DNA of 64,000 nt from REEP01 sp964517265 (GTDB lineage Bacteria; Pseudomonadota; Alphaproteobacteria; Rhodospirillales; Defluviicoccaceae). Both the position numbers and the translations under genes were made by a program. Under the pieces are notes generated by a model. That model was not told the DNA's origin. It worked only from the letters and a program-made list of their open reading frames with translations, and searched no databases. Every line of letters begins with the position of its first letter. The stretch's first letter is position 1. Positions 25,683 through 34,176 of this stretch are shown in pieces. The stretch is from NCBI GenBank assembly GCA_964517265.1, contig CAZFBS010000008.1:11879-75878 (forward strand). The letters run 5' to 3'.

Positions 25683-27086
25683 TTATTCTCCAAAGTCTGA
25701 AGGGCGCGCACCGTCTGCGCGATCTTGCATATGCGCGAACCTTGCGGCATCCGCTGCGTCGAGACGCACCTTCAAGCATATTCTCCCAGGTCGATCTTCT
25801 CTCTCCAGCACCTGCCCATGGTCATAGAGCCAAGCAAGCGAAGCTCCCTCGGTTTGAGAAATCTCCACGTCAACCACCCGCATCGTCCGGACCAAGTGAT
25901 CATCGAGCGCCACAAGGAGCTTGTTCACCTCCTGCCCGGTTTTTGCAGACAGCGCGACTACGGTCCCGTTGCTGCGTGCCGCGCGGTTGACGAGTGCTTG
26001 GCGGTCCTCGGCACCAAGCAGATCGATCTTGTTCAAAACCTCGATCAAGTGGCGATCGAGAGTTTCCCCGACACCAAGCTCCGACAAAACCGTACGTACA
26101 TCACGGGCCTGTTGCGCTTGCTCCGGATGGGCGGCATCGCAGACATGAACAATGACGTCTGCCTCCGTCACTTCTTCGAGAGTGGCATGAAACGCTTCCA
26201 CAAGTTCGTGAGGCAGCTCAGAAATAAACCCGACCGTATCCGATATAATAATCGTCTGCCCGGACGGCAGGGAAAGGCGACGCATCGTCGGATCTAGAGT
26301 GGCGAACAACTGGTCGCGGGCATCTACTTCGGACCCCGTCAGGCGGTTGAACAGGGTCGACTTTCCAGCGTTTGTGTAGCCGACGAGGGCAACAACAGGA
26401 AACGGCACCCTGCGGCGCGCCTGGCGATGCAATCCGCGGGTGCGCTTCACGTCTTTCAAATCGCGGCGCAAACGAGTGATGCGATCGGTGATCAGCCGGC
26501 GGTCCGTTTCCAACTGAGATTCGCCCGGACCGCCGAGAAATCCAAATCCGCCCCGCTGGCGCTCAAGATGAGTCCAACTGCGGACAAGACGGCTGCGCTG
26601 ATACGTCAGGGCAGCAAGTTCAACCTGAAAACGGCCTTCCGCTGTGCGGGCACGCGCTCCGAAAATCTCAAGAATGAGCCCGGTCCGATCGATAACCTTG
26701 CAACTCCAGGCCCGCTCCAGGTTCCGTTGCTGAACAGGCGAAAGTGTCCCATTGATAACGACCAGGAAAACCGTCCCATCAGCGTTAACCTCGCTGCTGT
26801 CCTCCTCGGCATCATCCCGAAACGACCGGATCAAGCGTTCCAACCGCTCGACCGTCCCACTGCCAAACAACGTCGATGGACGCATGCTCGCCACCGTGAC
26901 GACTTCGGCATGGCAGACGGTAAGCCCAATCGCTTCCGCTAAACCGACCGCCTCCTCCAATCGCGCTTGAGGGCTCCGTCCATTGCCTGCATCAGTCCGA
27001 GTAAGACGGGGATGGAGGACTACGCAACGGTTCGCGCTCTTGTCGGCGTGGCCGGATAACGTGCTGTCCGGCACAGACGCGCTCAC
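25683..27086 (-). CDS. hflX: GTPase HflX
   Basis: This 467-residue ribosome-associated GTPase has an N-terminal HflX domain with glycine-rich loop (about 1-190: LFGSGTVERL, RTGLILEIFGARARTAEG, LGGPGESQLE), then a coiled linker (RRLITDRITRLRRDL). The G domain has P-loop GYTNAGKSTL, G3 DTVGFI and G4 NKID. HflX splits stalled ribosomes during stress. It starts with GTG, overlapping the hfq stop codon by 4 nt (GTGA), so it is translationally coupled to hfq as in many proteobacteria. The C-terminal extension (WLYDHGQVLEREDRPG) is normal for the family. Confidence 0.95.
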   Translation of the reverse strand: MSASVPDSTLSGHADKSANRCVVLHPRLTRTDAGNGRSPQARLEEAVGLAEAIGLTVCHAEVVTVASMRPSTLFGSGTVERLERLIRSFRDDAEEDSSEVNADGTVFLVVINGTLSPVQQRNLERAWSCKVIDRTGLILEIFGARARTAEGRFQVELAALTYQRSRLVRSWTHLERQRGGFGFLGGPGESQLETDRRLITDRITRLRRDLKDVKRTRGLHRQARRRVPFPVVALVGYTNAGKSTLFNRLTGSEVDARDQLFATLDPTMRRLSLPSGQTIIISDTVGFISELPHELVEAFHATLEEVTEADVIVHVCDAAHPEQAQQARDVRTVLSELGVGETLDRHLIEVLNKIDLLGAEDRQALVNRAARSNGTVVALSAKTGQEVNKLLVALDDHLVRTMRVVDVEISQTEGASLAWLYDHGQVLEREDRPGRICLKVRLDAADAARFAHMQDRADGARPSDFGE

Positions 27087-27337
27087 GCTTCCGCCGCCGC
27101 CTCCCTGTCAGGCTCAAACAGCTGGACCTGAACCGACGGCATGACGGTTGAAATGGCGTGCTTGTAGACTAATTGGGTATGCCCATCGCGCCGCAAGAGC
27201 AGCGAAAAATTGTCAAACCACGTCACGATTCCCTGCAGCTTGACGCCATTAACCAAAAAAATGGTGACCGGTGTTTTGTGTTTCCGGATGTAGTTCAGAA
27301 ATACATCCTGCACATTCTGTGATTTCTCTGATGACAT
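27083..27337 (-). CDS. hfq: RNA chaperone Hfq
   Basis: This 84-residue Sm-like protein has the NVQDVFLNYIRKHKTPVTIF opening, GVKLQGIVTWFDNFSLLL (Sm1) and the Sm2 core VYKHAISTV. It forms a hexameric ring that pairs small RNAs with mRNAs. AAGAGGG is directly next to the ATG at 27346 but ideally spaced from the ATG at 27337, which is why the latter is chosen. The C-terminal tail is short and acidic, as in alphaproteobacteria. It is likely co-transcribed with the HAD gene upstream and hflX downstream; 149 nt separate it from HAD, leaving room for its own promoter. Confidence 0.96.
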   Translation of the reverse strand: MSSEKSQNVQDVFLNYIRKHKTPVTIFLVNGVKLQGIVTWFDNFSLLLRRDGHTQLVYKHAISTVMPSVQVQLFEPDREAAAEA

Positions 27338-27486
27338 GGTTGCCATCCCTCTTGTTATAGGCAGTGACGTTTTTCCGGTGAGCGATCAGTCGCCTATCGT
27401 ATCGTTGCCACTGCGTTGTTTTTTGAAGTTCAGGATTGCGAAATATTTGCATTCCATCTGATCGACGCGCCTCGCCCTTTTATTCT

Positions 27487-28170
27487 TTACCAGCTTAAAG
27501 CGTTCCTCACCAACTTGCAAAGCGCCATGCAACTTGGGACGTGAATCATTGGAGGATGAGACAGGAACTCATCCCGTTCGGGCTCCTCGTGGCGCAGCAG
27601 AATGGCCAAACAGCCTGCCTTTCCTGCGCATTCCATATCGATGTCGGCATCTCCTGCGAACCAGACGTCAAGGCCGCGGGTGATGCCGCTTCCTGCCAGC
27701 GCAAGATCCACCGGTTCCACCGATGGTTTGTCTTGTTCAGCGTCGAAAGCTCCGACAATGCGGTGAAAGAATCGATTCCATCCCAAATGAGAGGCTTCTT
27801 TGCGCAGATAATCTCCTTTTTTGTTGCTGACAACGGCAAGGTAGAGGCCGGCTGACGATAACTCCTCGAGCATCTCCGCAGAACTGGGTAACGGAGTCAG
27901 GGTTTCCAGATGCCTAGCGGCGAAGCGCGCATAAAAGACCTCTCCTGCCTCAAGCCACCGATCTCCGAAAAGGCCTGGGTAGCTGTCGCGCATGGAGCCT
28001 CGTACCCGCCGGCGCGTTTGTTCAAGCGACCAAGGCTCAAGGCCGAAGTGAACAAGTGTATGATTCTGGGCGTCGTGAATGGAGCCCCAGCTGTCGATTA
28101 GCGTGTTGTCCCAATCAAACACAATGGCTTTCGGGCGGGGCAACACCGTTGTCTCGGCCCACGGATTCAT
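27487..28170 (-). CDS. HAD family hydrolase (phosphoglycolate phosphatase-like)
   Basis: This 227-residue protein has HAD motif I FDWDNTLIDSW (nucleophile and acid/base aspartates), motif II VVSNKKGDYL with a following lysine, and motif IV FAGDADIDME. A helical cap lies between motifs I and II, as in the PGP/beta-phosphoglucomutase branch. The substrate is unknown. ATG 28170 overlaps the stop codon of the aminotransferase gene (ATGA). The pair lies between trkA and hfq, an arrangement I recall from relatives. Confidence 0.87.
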   Translation of the reverse strand: MNPWAETTVLPRPKAIVFDWDNTLIDSWGSIHDAQNHTLVHFGLEPWSLEQTRRRVRGSMRDSYPGLFGDRWLEAGEVFYARFAARHLETLTPLPSSAEMLEELSSAGLYLAVVSNKKGDYLRKEASHLGWNRFFHRIVGAFDAEQDKPSVEPVDLALAGSGITRGLDVWFAGDADIDMECAGKAGCLAILLRHEEPERDEFLSHPPMIHVPSCMALCKLVRNALSW

Positions 28171-29030
28171 TGCCCTTGCCCCGCCTCCTCCATATGCTCG
28201 ATGTAGTAGTCGAGCAACCGGCTTGTCAGCGGACCGATCCGGCCATCGCCGACTGGAACATCACCGATCCTGATAACCGGCTTCACCAGCGCCGTCGTAC
28301 TTGTGGCAAACGCTTCTGATGCACCCATTGCCTCGGCCGGCGTAAATGGCCGCTCGACGCACGCCATGCCATGATGTGCTGCAATCCGTAACACTGACCG
28401 CCGCGTGATGCCGTTGAGAATGGCGTGATCAGACTGCCGGGTAACGAAGGTGTCATTAATAACGATCCATGCGTTCGAGGATGTTCCCTCGGTAATTCTT
28501 CCGTCGTCATCCGTCATCCAGGCCTCAAACGCCCCGGCTTCGACTGCCTGCTGCTTGCCTACAACATTGGGCAGAAGCGAGATCGATTTAATATCGCATC
28601 GTTTCCAACGGAGGTCGGGAATAATAATGACACCGACGCCGCGGCGTGCGGCTGTTCGGTCAATGGGCGGTAGTCGGCGCACGGTCATGACGAGAGAGCT
28701 ATCGATGTCCTGCGGGAAGGCGTGGTTGCGCGGGGCAACCCCGCGGCTCACCTGGATGTAGACCATTCCCCGCCGGGCTATGCCATTTTGACGAATAAGC
28801 TCCCGAATGATCGTCCGCAGGGCGCGTGGAGCCGCCGGCCATGGGATATGGAGTTCCCTCAGAGAATAGGCTAAGCGCTCCAAGTGCTCGTGTTCATCCA
28901 CCAATCGGCCGTTCTGGATGGCTATAACCTCATAGGCGCCATCGGCAAACTGGTAACCCCGGTCTTCAATGTGAACAAAGGCTGCAGCAGACTTGACGTA
29001 GCGCCCATTGACGTATGCGATTCGGCTCAT
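28167..29030 (-). CDS. class IV aminotransferase (D-amino-acid transaminase-like)
   Basis: This 287-residue fold-type IV PLP enzyme has YVNGRYV, EDRGYQFADGAYEV and the PLP-lysine region DIKSISLLPNVVGK (Lys148). EGTSSNAWIV and NGITRRSVL contact the cofactor phosphate. The overall layout fits D-alanine transaminase (Dat) better than branched-chain transaminase or 4-amino-4-deoxychorismate lyase, but motifs alone do not settle it. ATG 29030 lies 7 nt after the trkA stop; the longer frame to 29102 overlaps trkA and is rejected. It could supply D-glutamate or D-alanine for cell-wall synthesis. Confidence 0.86.
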   Translation of the reverse strand: MSRIAYVNGRYVKSAAAFVHIEDRGYQFADGAYEVIAIQNGRLVDEHEHLERLAYSLRELHIPWPAAPRALRTIIRELIRQNGIARRGMVYIQVSRGVAPRNHAFPQDIDSSLVMTVRRLPPIDRTAARRGVGVIIIPDLRWKRCDIKSISLLPNVVGKQQAVEAGAFEAWMTDDDGRITEGTSSNAWIVINDTFVTRQSDHAILNGITRRSVLRIAAHHGMACVERPFTPAEAMGASEAFATSTTALVKPVIRIGDVPVGDGRIGPLTSRLLDYYIEHMEEAGQGQ

Positions 29031-29037
29031 GATCGGC

Positions 29038-30414
29038 TCAGAAGTATTCCAACCGCACAGAAAACAGCTTTTCCACCCGACGGACACTTTCCGGTGCGGC
29101 AAACAGAACCACCCGGTCCTTGGCCTGGATGATGGTATGTCCCCGTGGATTGATCACTTGCCCCCCGCGAACGATTGCGCCGACCATCACGCCGTCCGGC
29201 AGGTCGGTCTCTCGTAGCGGCGTTCCCACAAGGCTGGACGTTTCCAGCGCCTCGGCTTCAATCAGTTCTCCGAAACCCTCGCGCAGGGTATGCACGGAAT
29301 AGATCCGCCCCCGTCGAACATGCTGCAAGATGCTTGAGACGGTTATATTCCGGGGGCTAACCACGACGTCGATGCCAAGTGTCGTAATGAGAGGCTCGTA
29401 GATGCTTTTGTTCAACAGCGAAATGGCACGCTTGGCGCCATACCGCTTCGCCAGCATGGAGGAAAGAATATTCGTTTCATCGTCGTCCGTGACGGCTACA
29501 ACTGTATCGGTCACTTCGACGCTGGCCTCCTCGAGAATCTCCGGATCGAGCACATCACCGTGCAGAACTACTGTATTATTGAGCACACTTGCCACCTCAG
29601 CTGCCCGTTCGCTGTTGCTCTCTATGATTTTTGCATTGATCCAGGGATATTCCCGCTCGACCTCCTGTGCCAGCAGCAGCGCGATGTTGCCTCCGCCACA
29701 AATGAGCAACCGGCGCGCTTCGGGTTCTTCGTGACCAAACGCCGCCAGCGCCCGCGGCACCTGTACTGTTTCCGATACGAAATAAACGTCGTCACCGACT
29801 AGCATCTGGTCATCTCCCGACAGCCACACCGGGCGGTCGTCACGGATCAGGCCCACCACCACTATGTTGAGTTCCGGAAACAACTGGGACAGCTGTTTGA
29901 TCGGCGTGTTGATGACGGGACAGTTTTCGCCACAGCGCACCCCCAGAAGACGCACCTTGTCGTTGACCAACGGGATCATTTCAAACGCGCCCGGCACCTG
30001 CAGGCGGCGTGTGATTGCCCGGGCAACCTCCACCTCGGGGGAAATGATCACATCAATTGGCAAATGGTCGCGAGAGAACAGGCTGGCAAACGCGGTATCC
30101 AGATAACTTTGGTGACGGATGCGCGCAATCTTGGTCGGCACATCAAACAACGAGTGGGCGACTTGGCAGGCCACCATGTTCACCTCGTCCGCGTACGTTA
30201 CCGCGACGATCATGTCCGCATCCTCGGCGCCTGCCCGCTTTAAGATGTCCGGGCGTGAGCCATGTCCAACGATCCCCTGCGCATCAAGGGTATCGTTGAC
30301 GCGGCGAACCAGTTCCGGGGATTGATCGATAATGGTGACGGAATTGTTTTCCAGCGCCAAGTGGCGAGCGATCGTGAATCCGACTTGTCCCGCGCCACAT
30401 ATGATGATGTTCAT
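29038..30414 (-). CDS. trkA: Trk system potassium transporter peripheral subunit TrkA
   Basis: This 458-residue protein has a duplicated RCK architecture. The first NAD-binding fold begins IIICGAGQVGFTIARHLA, the second LICGGGNIALLLAQEVE near residue 233, each followed by a TrkA_C domain. It gates TrkH/TrkG potassium channels in response to nucleotides; no trkH is in the window. ATG 30414 is chosen because the Rossmann motif starts there; the open frame upstream to 30786 overlaps ntrX. It lies 26 nt after ntrX, a conserved link in alphaproteobacteria. Confidence 0.95.
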   Translation of the reverse strand: MNIIICGAGQVGFTIARHLALENNSVTIIDQSPELVRRVNDTLDAQGIVGHGSRPDILKRAGAEDADMIVAVTYADEVNMVACQVAHSLFDVPTKIARIRHQSYLDTAFASLFSRDHLPIDVIISPEVEVARAITRRLQVPGAFEMIPLVNDKVRLLGVRCGENCPVINTPIKQLSQLFPELNIVVVGLIRDDRPVWLSGDDQMLVGDDVYFVSETVQVPRALAAFGHEEPEARRLLICGGGNIALLLAQEVEREYPWINAKIIESNSERAAEVASVLNNTVVLHGDVLDPEILEEASVEVTDTVVAVTDDDETNILSSMLAKRYGAKRAISLLNKSIYEPLITTLGIDVVVSPRNITVSSILQHVRRGRIYSVHTLREGFGELIEAEALETSSLVGTPLRETDLPDGVMVGAIVRGGQVINPRGHTIIQAKDRVVLFAAPESVRRVEKLFSVRLEYF

Positions 30415-30440
30415 AAAGAACCCAACAACCACACCTGTTA

Positions 30441-31868
30441 TCAAGAACCCGGCTCGCGGGCCTTCTCGTCCGTCTGAACCCCCAGCGTTTTCAGCTTTCG
30501 GTGCAATGCCGAGCGTTCCATGCCGACAAAAGCCGCTGTGCGGGAGATGTTGCCGCCAAATCGGGTTACTTGAGCCAGAAGGTATTCCCGCTCGAAGATT
30601 TCGCGGGCGTCGCGGAGCGGCAGGCCCATGATCTCCATGCTCTTGTCTGGATGGCGCGCTGATGCGAAGTGCGCCTCCAACTCGGGCGGCAGCATATCCG
30701 CGCGGATCGGATCGTCCGGATCTCCTGGAGCCATGATCAGCAGTCGCTCGATGATGTTGCGCAGCTCGCGGACATTGCCCGGCCAATCATGCGCCTGCAA
30801 GGCCGCCATTGCATCATCGCTGATCTGCCGTGGTCTCTGGCCAGCCGATTCGGCGGCCCGTTCCATGAAATGCCGAACCAACAGGGGAATGTCGTCTCGC
30901 CGCTCCTTCAGTGCCGGGACTCGCAGTGGAACCACACTCAGACGGTAGTAAAGGTCTTCGCGAAAGCGCCCGGCTCGAATTTCCGCCGTTAGATCCCGAG
31001 TCGTCGCGGCAATTACGCGCACATCCACATCGACCCGCGTGCGCCCGCCAACCCGCTCGAATACCTGTTCCTGCAGCACGCGCAGAATCTTGCTTTGCGT
31101 CTCCATTGGCATGTCGCCGACACCATCAAGGAACAAGGTGCCGTTATGGGCGGCCTCGAAGGTGCCAACCTTGCGCGGCGTGTCCGTATCATCTGCCGGC
31201 GCCTCCACGCCGAACAGCTCCACCTCCATTCGTTCAGGAGCCATAGACGCGCAATTCACCACAATGAAAGGGCCACGCGCTCGGTGCGACCGCGCGTGCA
31301 GCAGTCTTGCCACGACCTCCTTGCCGGATCCGGCAGGACCAGTAATCAAGACCCGGCTGTTGGTTGGGGCAACCCTCTCAATGCTCTGGCACAGCTGATT
31401 AATCACCGCTGAGCGCCCTACCAATTCGGTGTCGACGCCCGAACGTAGCCGGAGTTCCTCATTTTCCCGCCGAAGTTGAGAGGCTTCGATTGCGCGCTGG
31501 ATCACCAGGATCAGCCGGTCCGCCTTGAACGGCTTCTCAATGAAGTCGTAGGCCCCGAGCTTGATGGCCTGGACCGCGGTTTCAACGGTTCCATGGCCAC
31601 TCATGATCACAACCGGTAGCGCCGGGTGTTCCTTCTTCAGTTGCGCGAGCAAAGCCAAGCCGTCCAGGCGACTGCCCTGCAACCAGATATCGAGTAACAC
31701 GAGTGTCGGGCGTCGGAGTTCAATCGCGGCCAGTGCCGCGTCGCTGTCATGAGCCTCGCGCGAGGCATACCCTTCATCGTCGAGAATTCCTGAAACCAGG
31801 GTACAAATATCTGCTTCGTCATCGACGATGAGAATGTCTTCGATCTTTGCCCGCTTGCTGTTTGCCAT
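30441..31868 (-). CDS. ntrX: nitrogen assimilation response regulator NtrX
   Basis: This 475-residue response regulator has a receiver domain (about 1-125, phospho-acceptor Asp60 in LLDIW), an AAA+ domain with Walker A GPAGSGKE (177-184) and a Fis-type C-terminal helix-turn-helix (FGGNISRTAAFVGMERSALH). Where sigma54 activators carry GAFTGA after ELFG, this protein reads ELFGVEAPADDTDTPRK, so the sigma54-contact loop is absent. That agrees with reports that alphaproteobacterial NtrX does not act as a standard sigma54 activator. It lies 10 nt after ntrY, its sensor. Confidence 0.95.
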   Translation of the reverse strand: MANSKRAKIEDILIVDDEADICTLVSGILDDEGYASREAHDSDAALAAIELRRPTLVLLDIWLQGSRLDGLALLAQLKKEHPALPVVIMSGHGTVETAVQAIKLGAYDFIEKPFKADRLILVIQRAIEASQLRRENEELRLRSGVDTELVGRSAVINQLCQSIERVAPTNSRVLITGPAGSGKEVVARLLHARSHRARGPFIVVNCASMAPERMEVELFGVEAPADDTDTPRKVGTFEAAHNGTLFLDGVGDMPMETQSKILRVLQEQVFERVGGRTRVDVDVRVIAATTRDLTAEIRAGRFREDLYYRLSVVPLRVPALKERRDDIPLLVRHFMERAAESAGQRPRQISDDAMAALQAHDWPGNVRELRNIIERLLIMAPGDPDDPIRADMLPPELEAHFASARHPDKSMEIMGLPLRDAREIFEREYLLAQVTRFGGNISRTAAFVGMERSALHRKLKTLGVQTDEKAREPGS

Positions 31869-31878
31869 CGTCGTCCAT

Positions 31879-34176
31879 TTACATCGCTAACGATCGCGGC
31901 GCTTCCGCTGCAACCGTCTGGCTGGCGTTCCTGTCGTCCAAGTCGTAGCGCCCTTCCATCCTATGAAAGACTACCTTTACGCGCGCGCCTCCGTTCTCCC
32001 GGTCTTCAAAAAGAAGATCGGCATTATGGTCTTCGGTGATTTTCTTGACGATGGCCAAACCGAGTCCGGTCCCTTTGGCTCGCGATGTTACGTAAGGTTC
32101 AGTCAGGCGGTCTCGACAATCGACTGGGAACCCGCGACCGTTGTCCTCGATGATTACCGCGACGTGGTCCGGCTCCCCATCAGCAGCTTCCCGTCTCACG
32201 GACACCCAAACGCGCCCTTCTTGATCAGGTTTGTCACCTTCACTCCTGTTCTCCTCAATCGCCTCTGACGCATTCTTGAGAAGATTCGTCAGCACTTGGG
32301 CAATTTGACGGCTGTCGCAAACCAGAATGATGTCGTTCTCCGGCAAGGAAAGGCTAAAATGCACACCAGGGGTTCGGTTTCTCTCAAGAAAGACTGCCTG
32401 CCGGACGAGCTCGCTCAGGTTCTCCGGTTTCAGTTCGGGACGGGGCATACGGGCGAACGCGGAAAATTCGTCGACCATTCTGCGGATATCTTCGACGCGA
32501 CGGACGATCATGCTGGTGCAGGCAGAAAAGGTATCGACGTCGGTCATGATCTCCTTCTGGTATTTTCGCTGGAGCCGCTCAGCAGCCAGCTGGATCGGTG
32601 TCAAAGGGTTCTTGATCTCGTGAGCAATGCGACGTGCGACATCCGCCCAAGCGGCCTTGCGCTGAGCGGAGACAAGGGCCGTTATATCGTCGAGTGTCAC
32701 GACGTATCCAGCCACCCCGCCACCAACCTTCTCTGCCACCACTCTGGTGATCAACGTGCGTGGCCCGCTTCCCGTCAACAACCGTATTTCCGCCTCCCAG
32801 CTGCGGTCCGGATGGGAGGCCGCATCATCGAGTAGTTCCCGCATCTCCGGCGCAACATTCTTCAATGGTTGGCCAATCGCCTCGTCAAGATCGATATCCA
32901 AAAGTTCGGAAGCGGATCGATTGGGTAGGTTTATAAGACCATCCTGATCGAGCCCAATTACCCCCGCGGAGACGCCGCTTAACACCGTTTCGGTGAAGCG
33001 GCGGCGTTCGTCCAACTGCTGGTTAGCCACGATCAGGCTCTCCCGTTGGCTCTCCAGTTGACTCGTCATGCGATTGAATGCACGCCCTAGAGTGTCGAGT
33101 TCCTCAACCGAGGCGGTACCGTCGACGCGCACCCCCAGATCCCCTCTGCGCACGCGATCTGCAGCAGAAATCAGACGGCTGATCGGCTTGGAGATCTGCG
33201 TCGCCAGAGCGAGACCGGTCCAGGCCGCTGCCATCAGCAACAGCAGTGCGACGACAATGAAGATCATGACAAAGGTAATCAGAATGCCCTCGCGGCGTTC
33301 CTCCAAACGCTGATACTGGGCGACGGCATCATGAGTCCTCTCGATGTTGGCGAGCACGTGAGGATCGATGAACCGCCCGACTATCAAATAGGCGTCGATG
33401 AACCTGTTCAACCTGACCACGGCGCGAACCCGGTTGTCGTTCTCTGCGGTTAGAACCGCGATCTGGCCCTCCGCCGCTCGCGCCACCGCCTGGCGCGGCA
33501 CAAGATCGAGCTCCAGGCTGAGACTGAGAGGCGTGCGCGCCAGCACCCGGGCGTTGCTATCGATAACGAGAGCTTCAGGCAAGGACCGCAAGTTTGCCTG
33601 CTCCGAAAGAACGTAGCTGAACAGTTGTTCATTGCCCATCAGCACCGGCGCGTCTCGGTTGAGGTCGTTAGCCATGGCGAGAGCTTCGGCCCGGATGCTT
33701 TGCTGATGCTCCATCAGATATGCCTCGGCAACGGCACTCGAGGAGATGACGGCCGTGCGGACGCGTTCGCTGAACCAGGCCTGGAGGCCGAAGTTCAGGA
33801 AAAGAGCGGAGAAGACGGCCACCAGGATAGCCGGCGTCACCGCCACAAGACTGAACATCAAGACGATGCGAACGTGGAGGCCGGATCCGGCCATGCCGCG
33901 GCGCCGTTCCGCCCACACCTTCACCACTTGAAAGGCGACGAACGCGCCGAGCATCAGAATCAGACTGAGGTCCAGGAACAACAAGGCTACTAGCGCATCG
34001 CGGTGACGCCCCGGCTCGGTGGTTCCCGTCCAAACCCCGACGGTCGCAGAACCGGAGAGAACCGCAGCCACCGTCAGCGCGAAGGCTGCCTTGCGGTACA
34101 ACCCGACGCGCCGCGACCAGTCGCGCAAGCGATCGACGAATCCCCTGGAGCCGGACAAGGCCATTGGAACGGTCAT
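31879..34176 (-). CDS. ntrY: sensor histidine kinase NtrY
   Basis: This 765-residue inner-membrane kinase has three or four membrane segments in the first 120 residues, a large extracytoplasmic region (about 130-290), another membrane segment, and HAMP (about 335-390, KPISRLISAADRVRRGD). A PAS domain with ETVLSGVSAGVIGLD follows, then HisKA (ARRIAHEIKNPLTPIQLA) and the ATPase domain (NGRGFP, GTGLGLAIVKKI). It phosphorylates NtrX and responds to nitrogen or redox state in relatives. Its ATG overlaps the ntrC stop codon (ATGA), so ntrBC and ntrYX are one transcription unit here. Confidence 0.95.
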   Translation of the reverse strand: MTVPMALSGSRGFVDRLRDWSRRVGLYRKAAFALTVAAVLSGSATVGVWTGTTEPGRHRDALVALLFLDLSLILMLGAFVAFQVVKVWAERRRGMAGSGLHVRIVLMFSLVAVTPAILVAVFSALFLNFGLQAWFSERVRTAVISSSAVAEAYLMEHQQSIRAEALAMANDLNRDAPVLMGNEQLFSYVLSEQANLRSLPEALVIDSNARVLARTPLSLSLELDLVPRQAVARAAEGQIAVLTAENDNRVRAVVRLNRFIDAYLIVGRFIDPHVLANIERTHDAVAQYQRLEERREGILITFVMIFIVVALLLLMAAAWTGLALATQISKPISRLISAADRVRRGDLGVRVDGTASVEELDTLGRAFNRMTSQLESQRESLIVANQQLDERRRFTETVLSGVSAGVIGLDQDGLINLPNRSASELLDIDLDEAIGQPLKNVAPEMRELLDDAASHPDRSWEAEIRLLTGSGPRTLITRVVAEKVGGGVAGYVVTLDDITALVSAQRKAAWADVARRIAHEIKNPLTPIQLAAERLQRKYQKEIMTDVDTFSACTSMIVRRVEDIRRMVDEFSAFARMPRPELKPENLSELVRQAVFLERNRTPGVHFSLSLPENDIILVCDSRQIAQVLTNLLKNASEAIEENRSEGDKPDQEGRVWVSVRREAADGEPDHVAVIIEDNGRGFPVDCRDRLTEPYVTSRAKGTGLGLAIVKKITEDHNADLLFEDRENGGARVKVVFHRMEGRYDLDDRNASQTVAAEAPRSLAM

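Noticed and set aside
27487..30414. trkA-aminotransferase-HAD-hfq order as a novel cluster
   Set aside because: Although the genes are functionally mixed, I recall the same order in related alphaproteobacteria, so it is ordinary.
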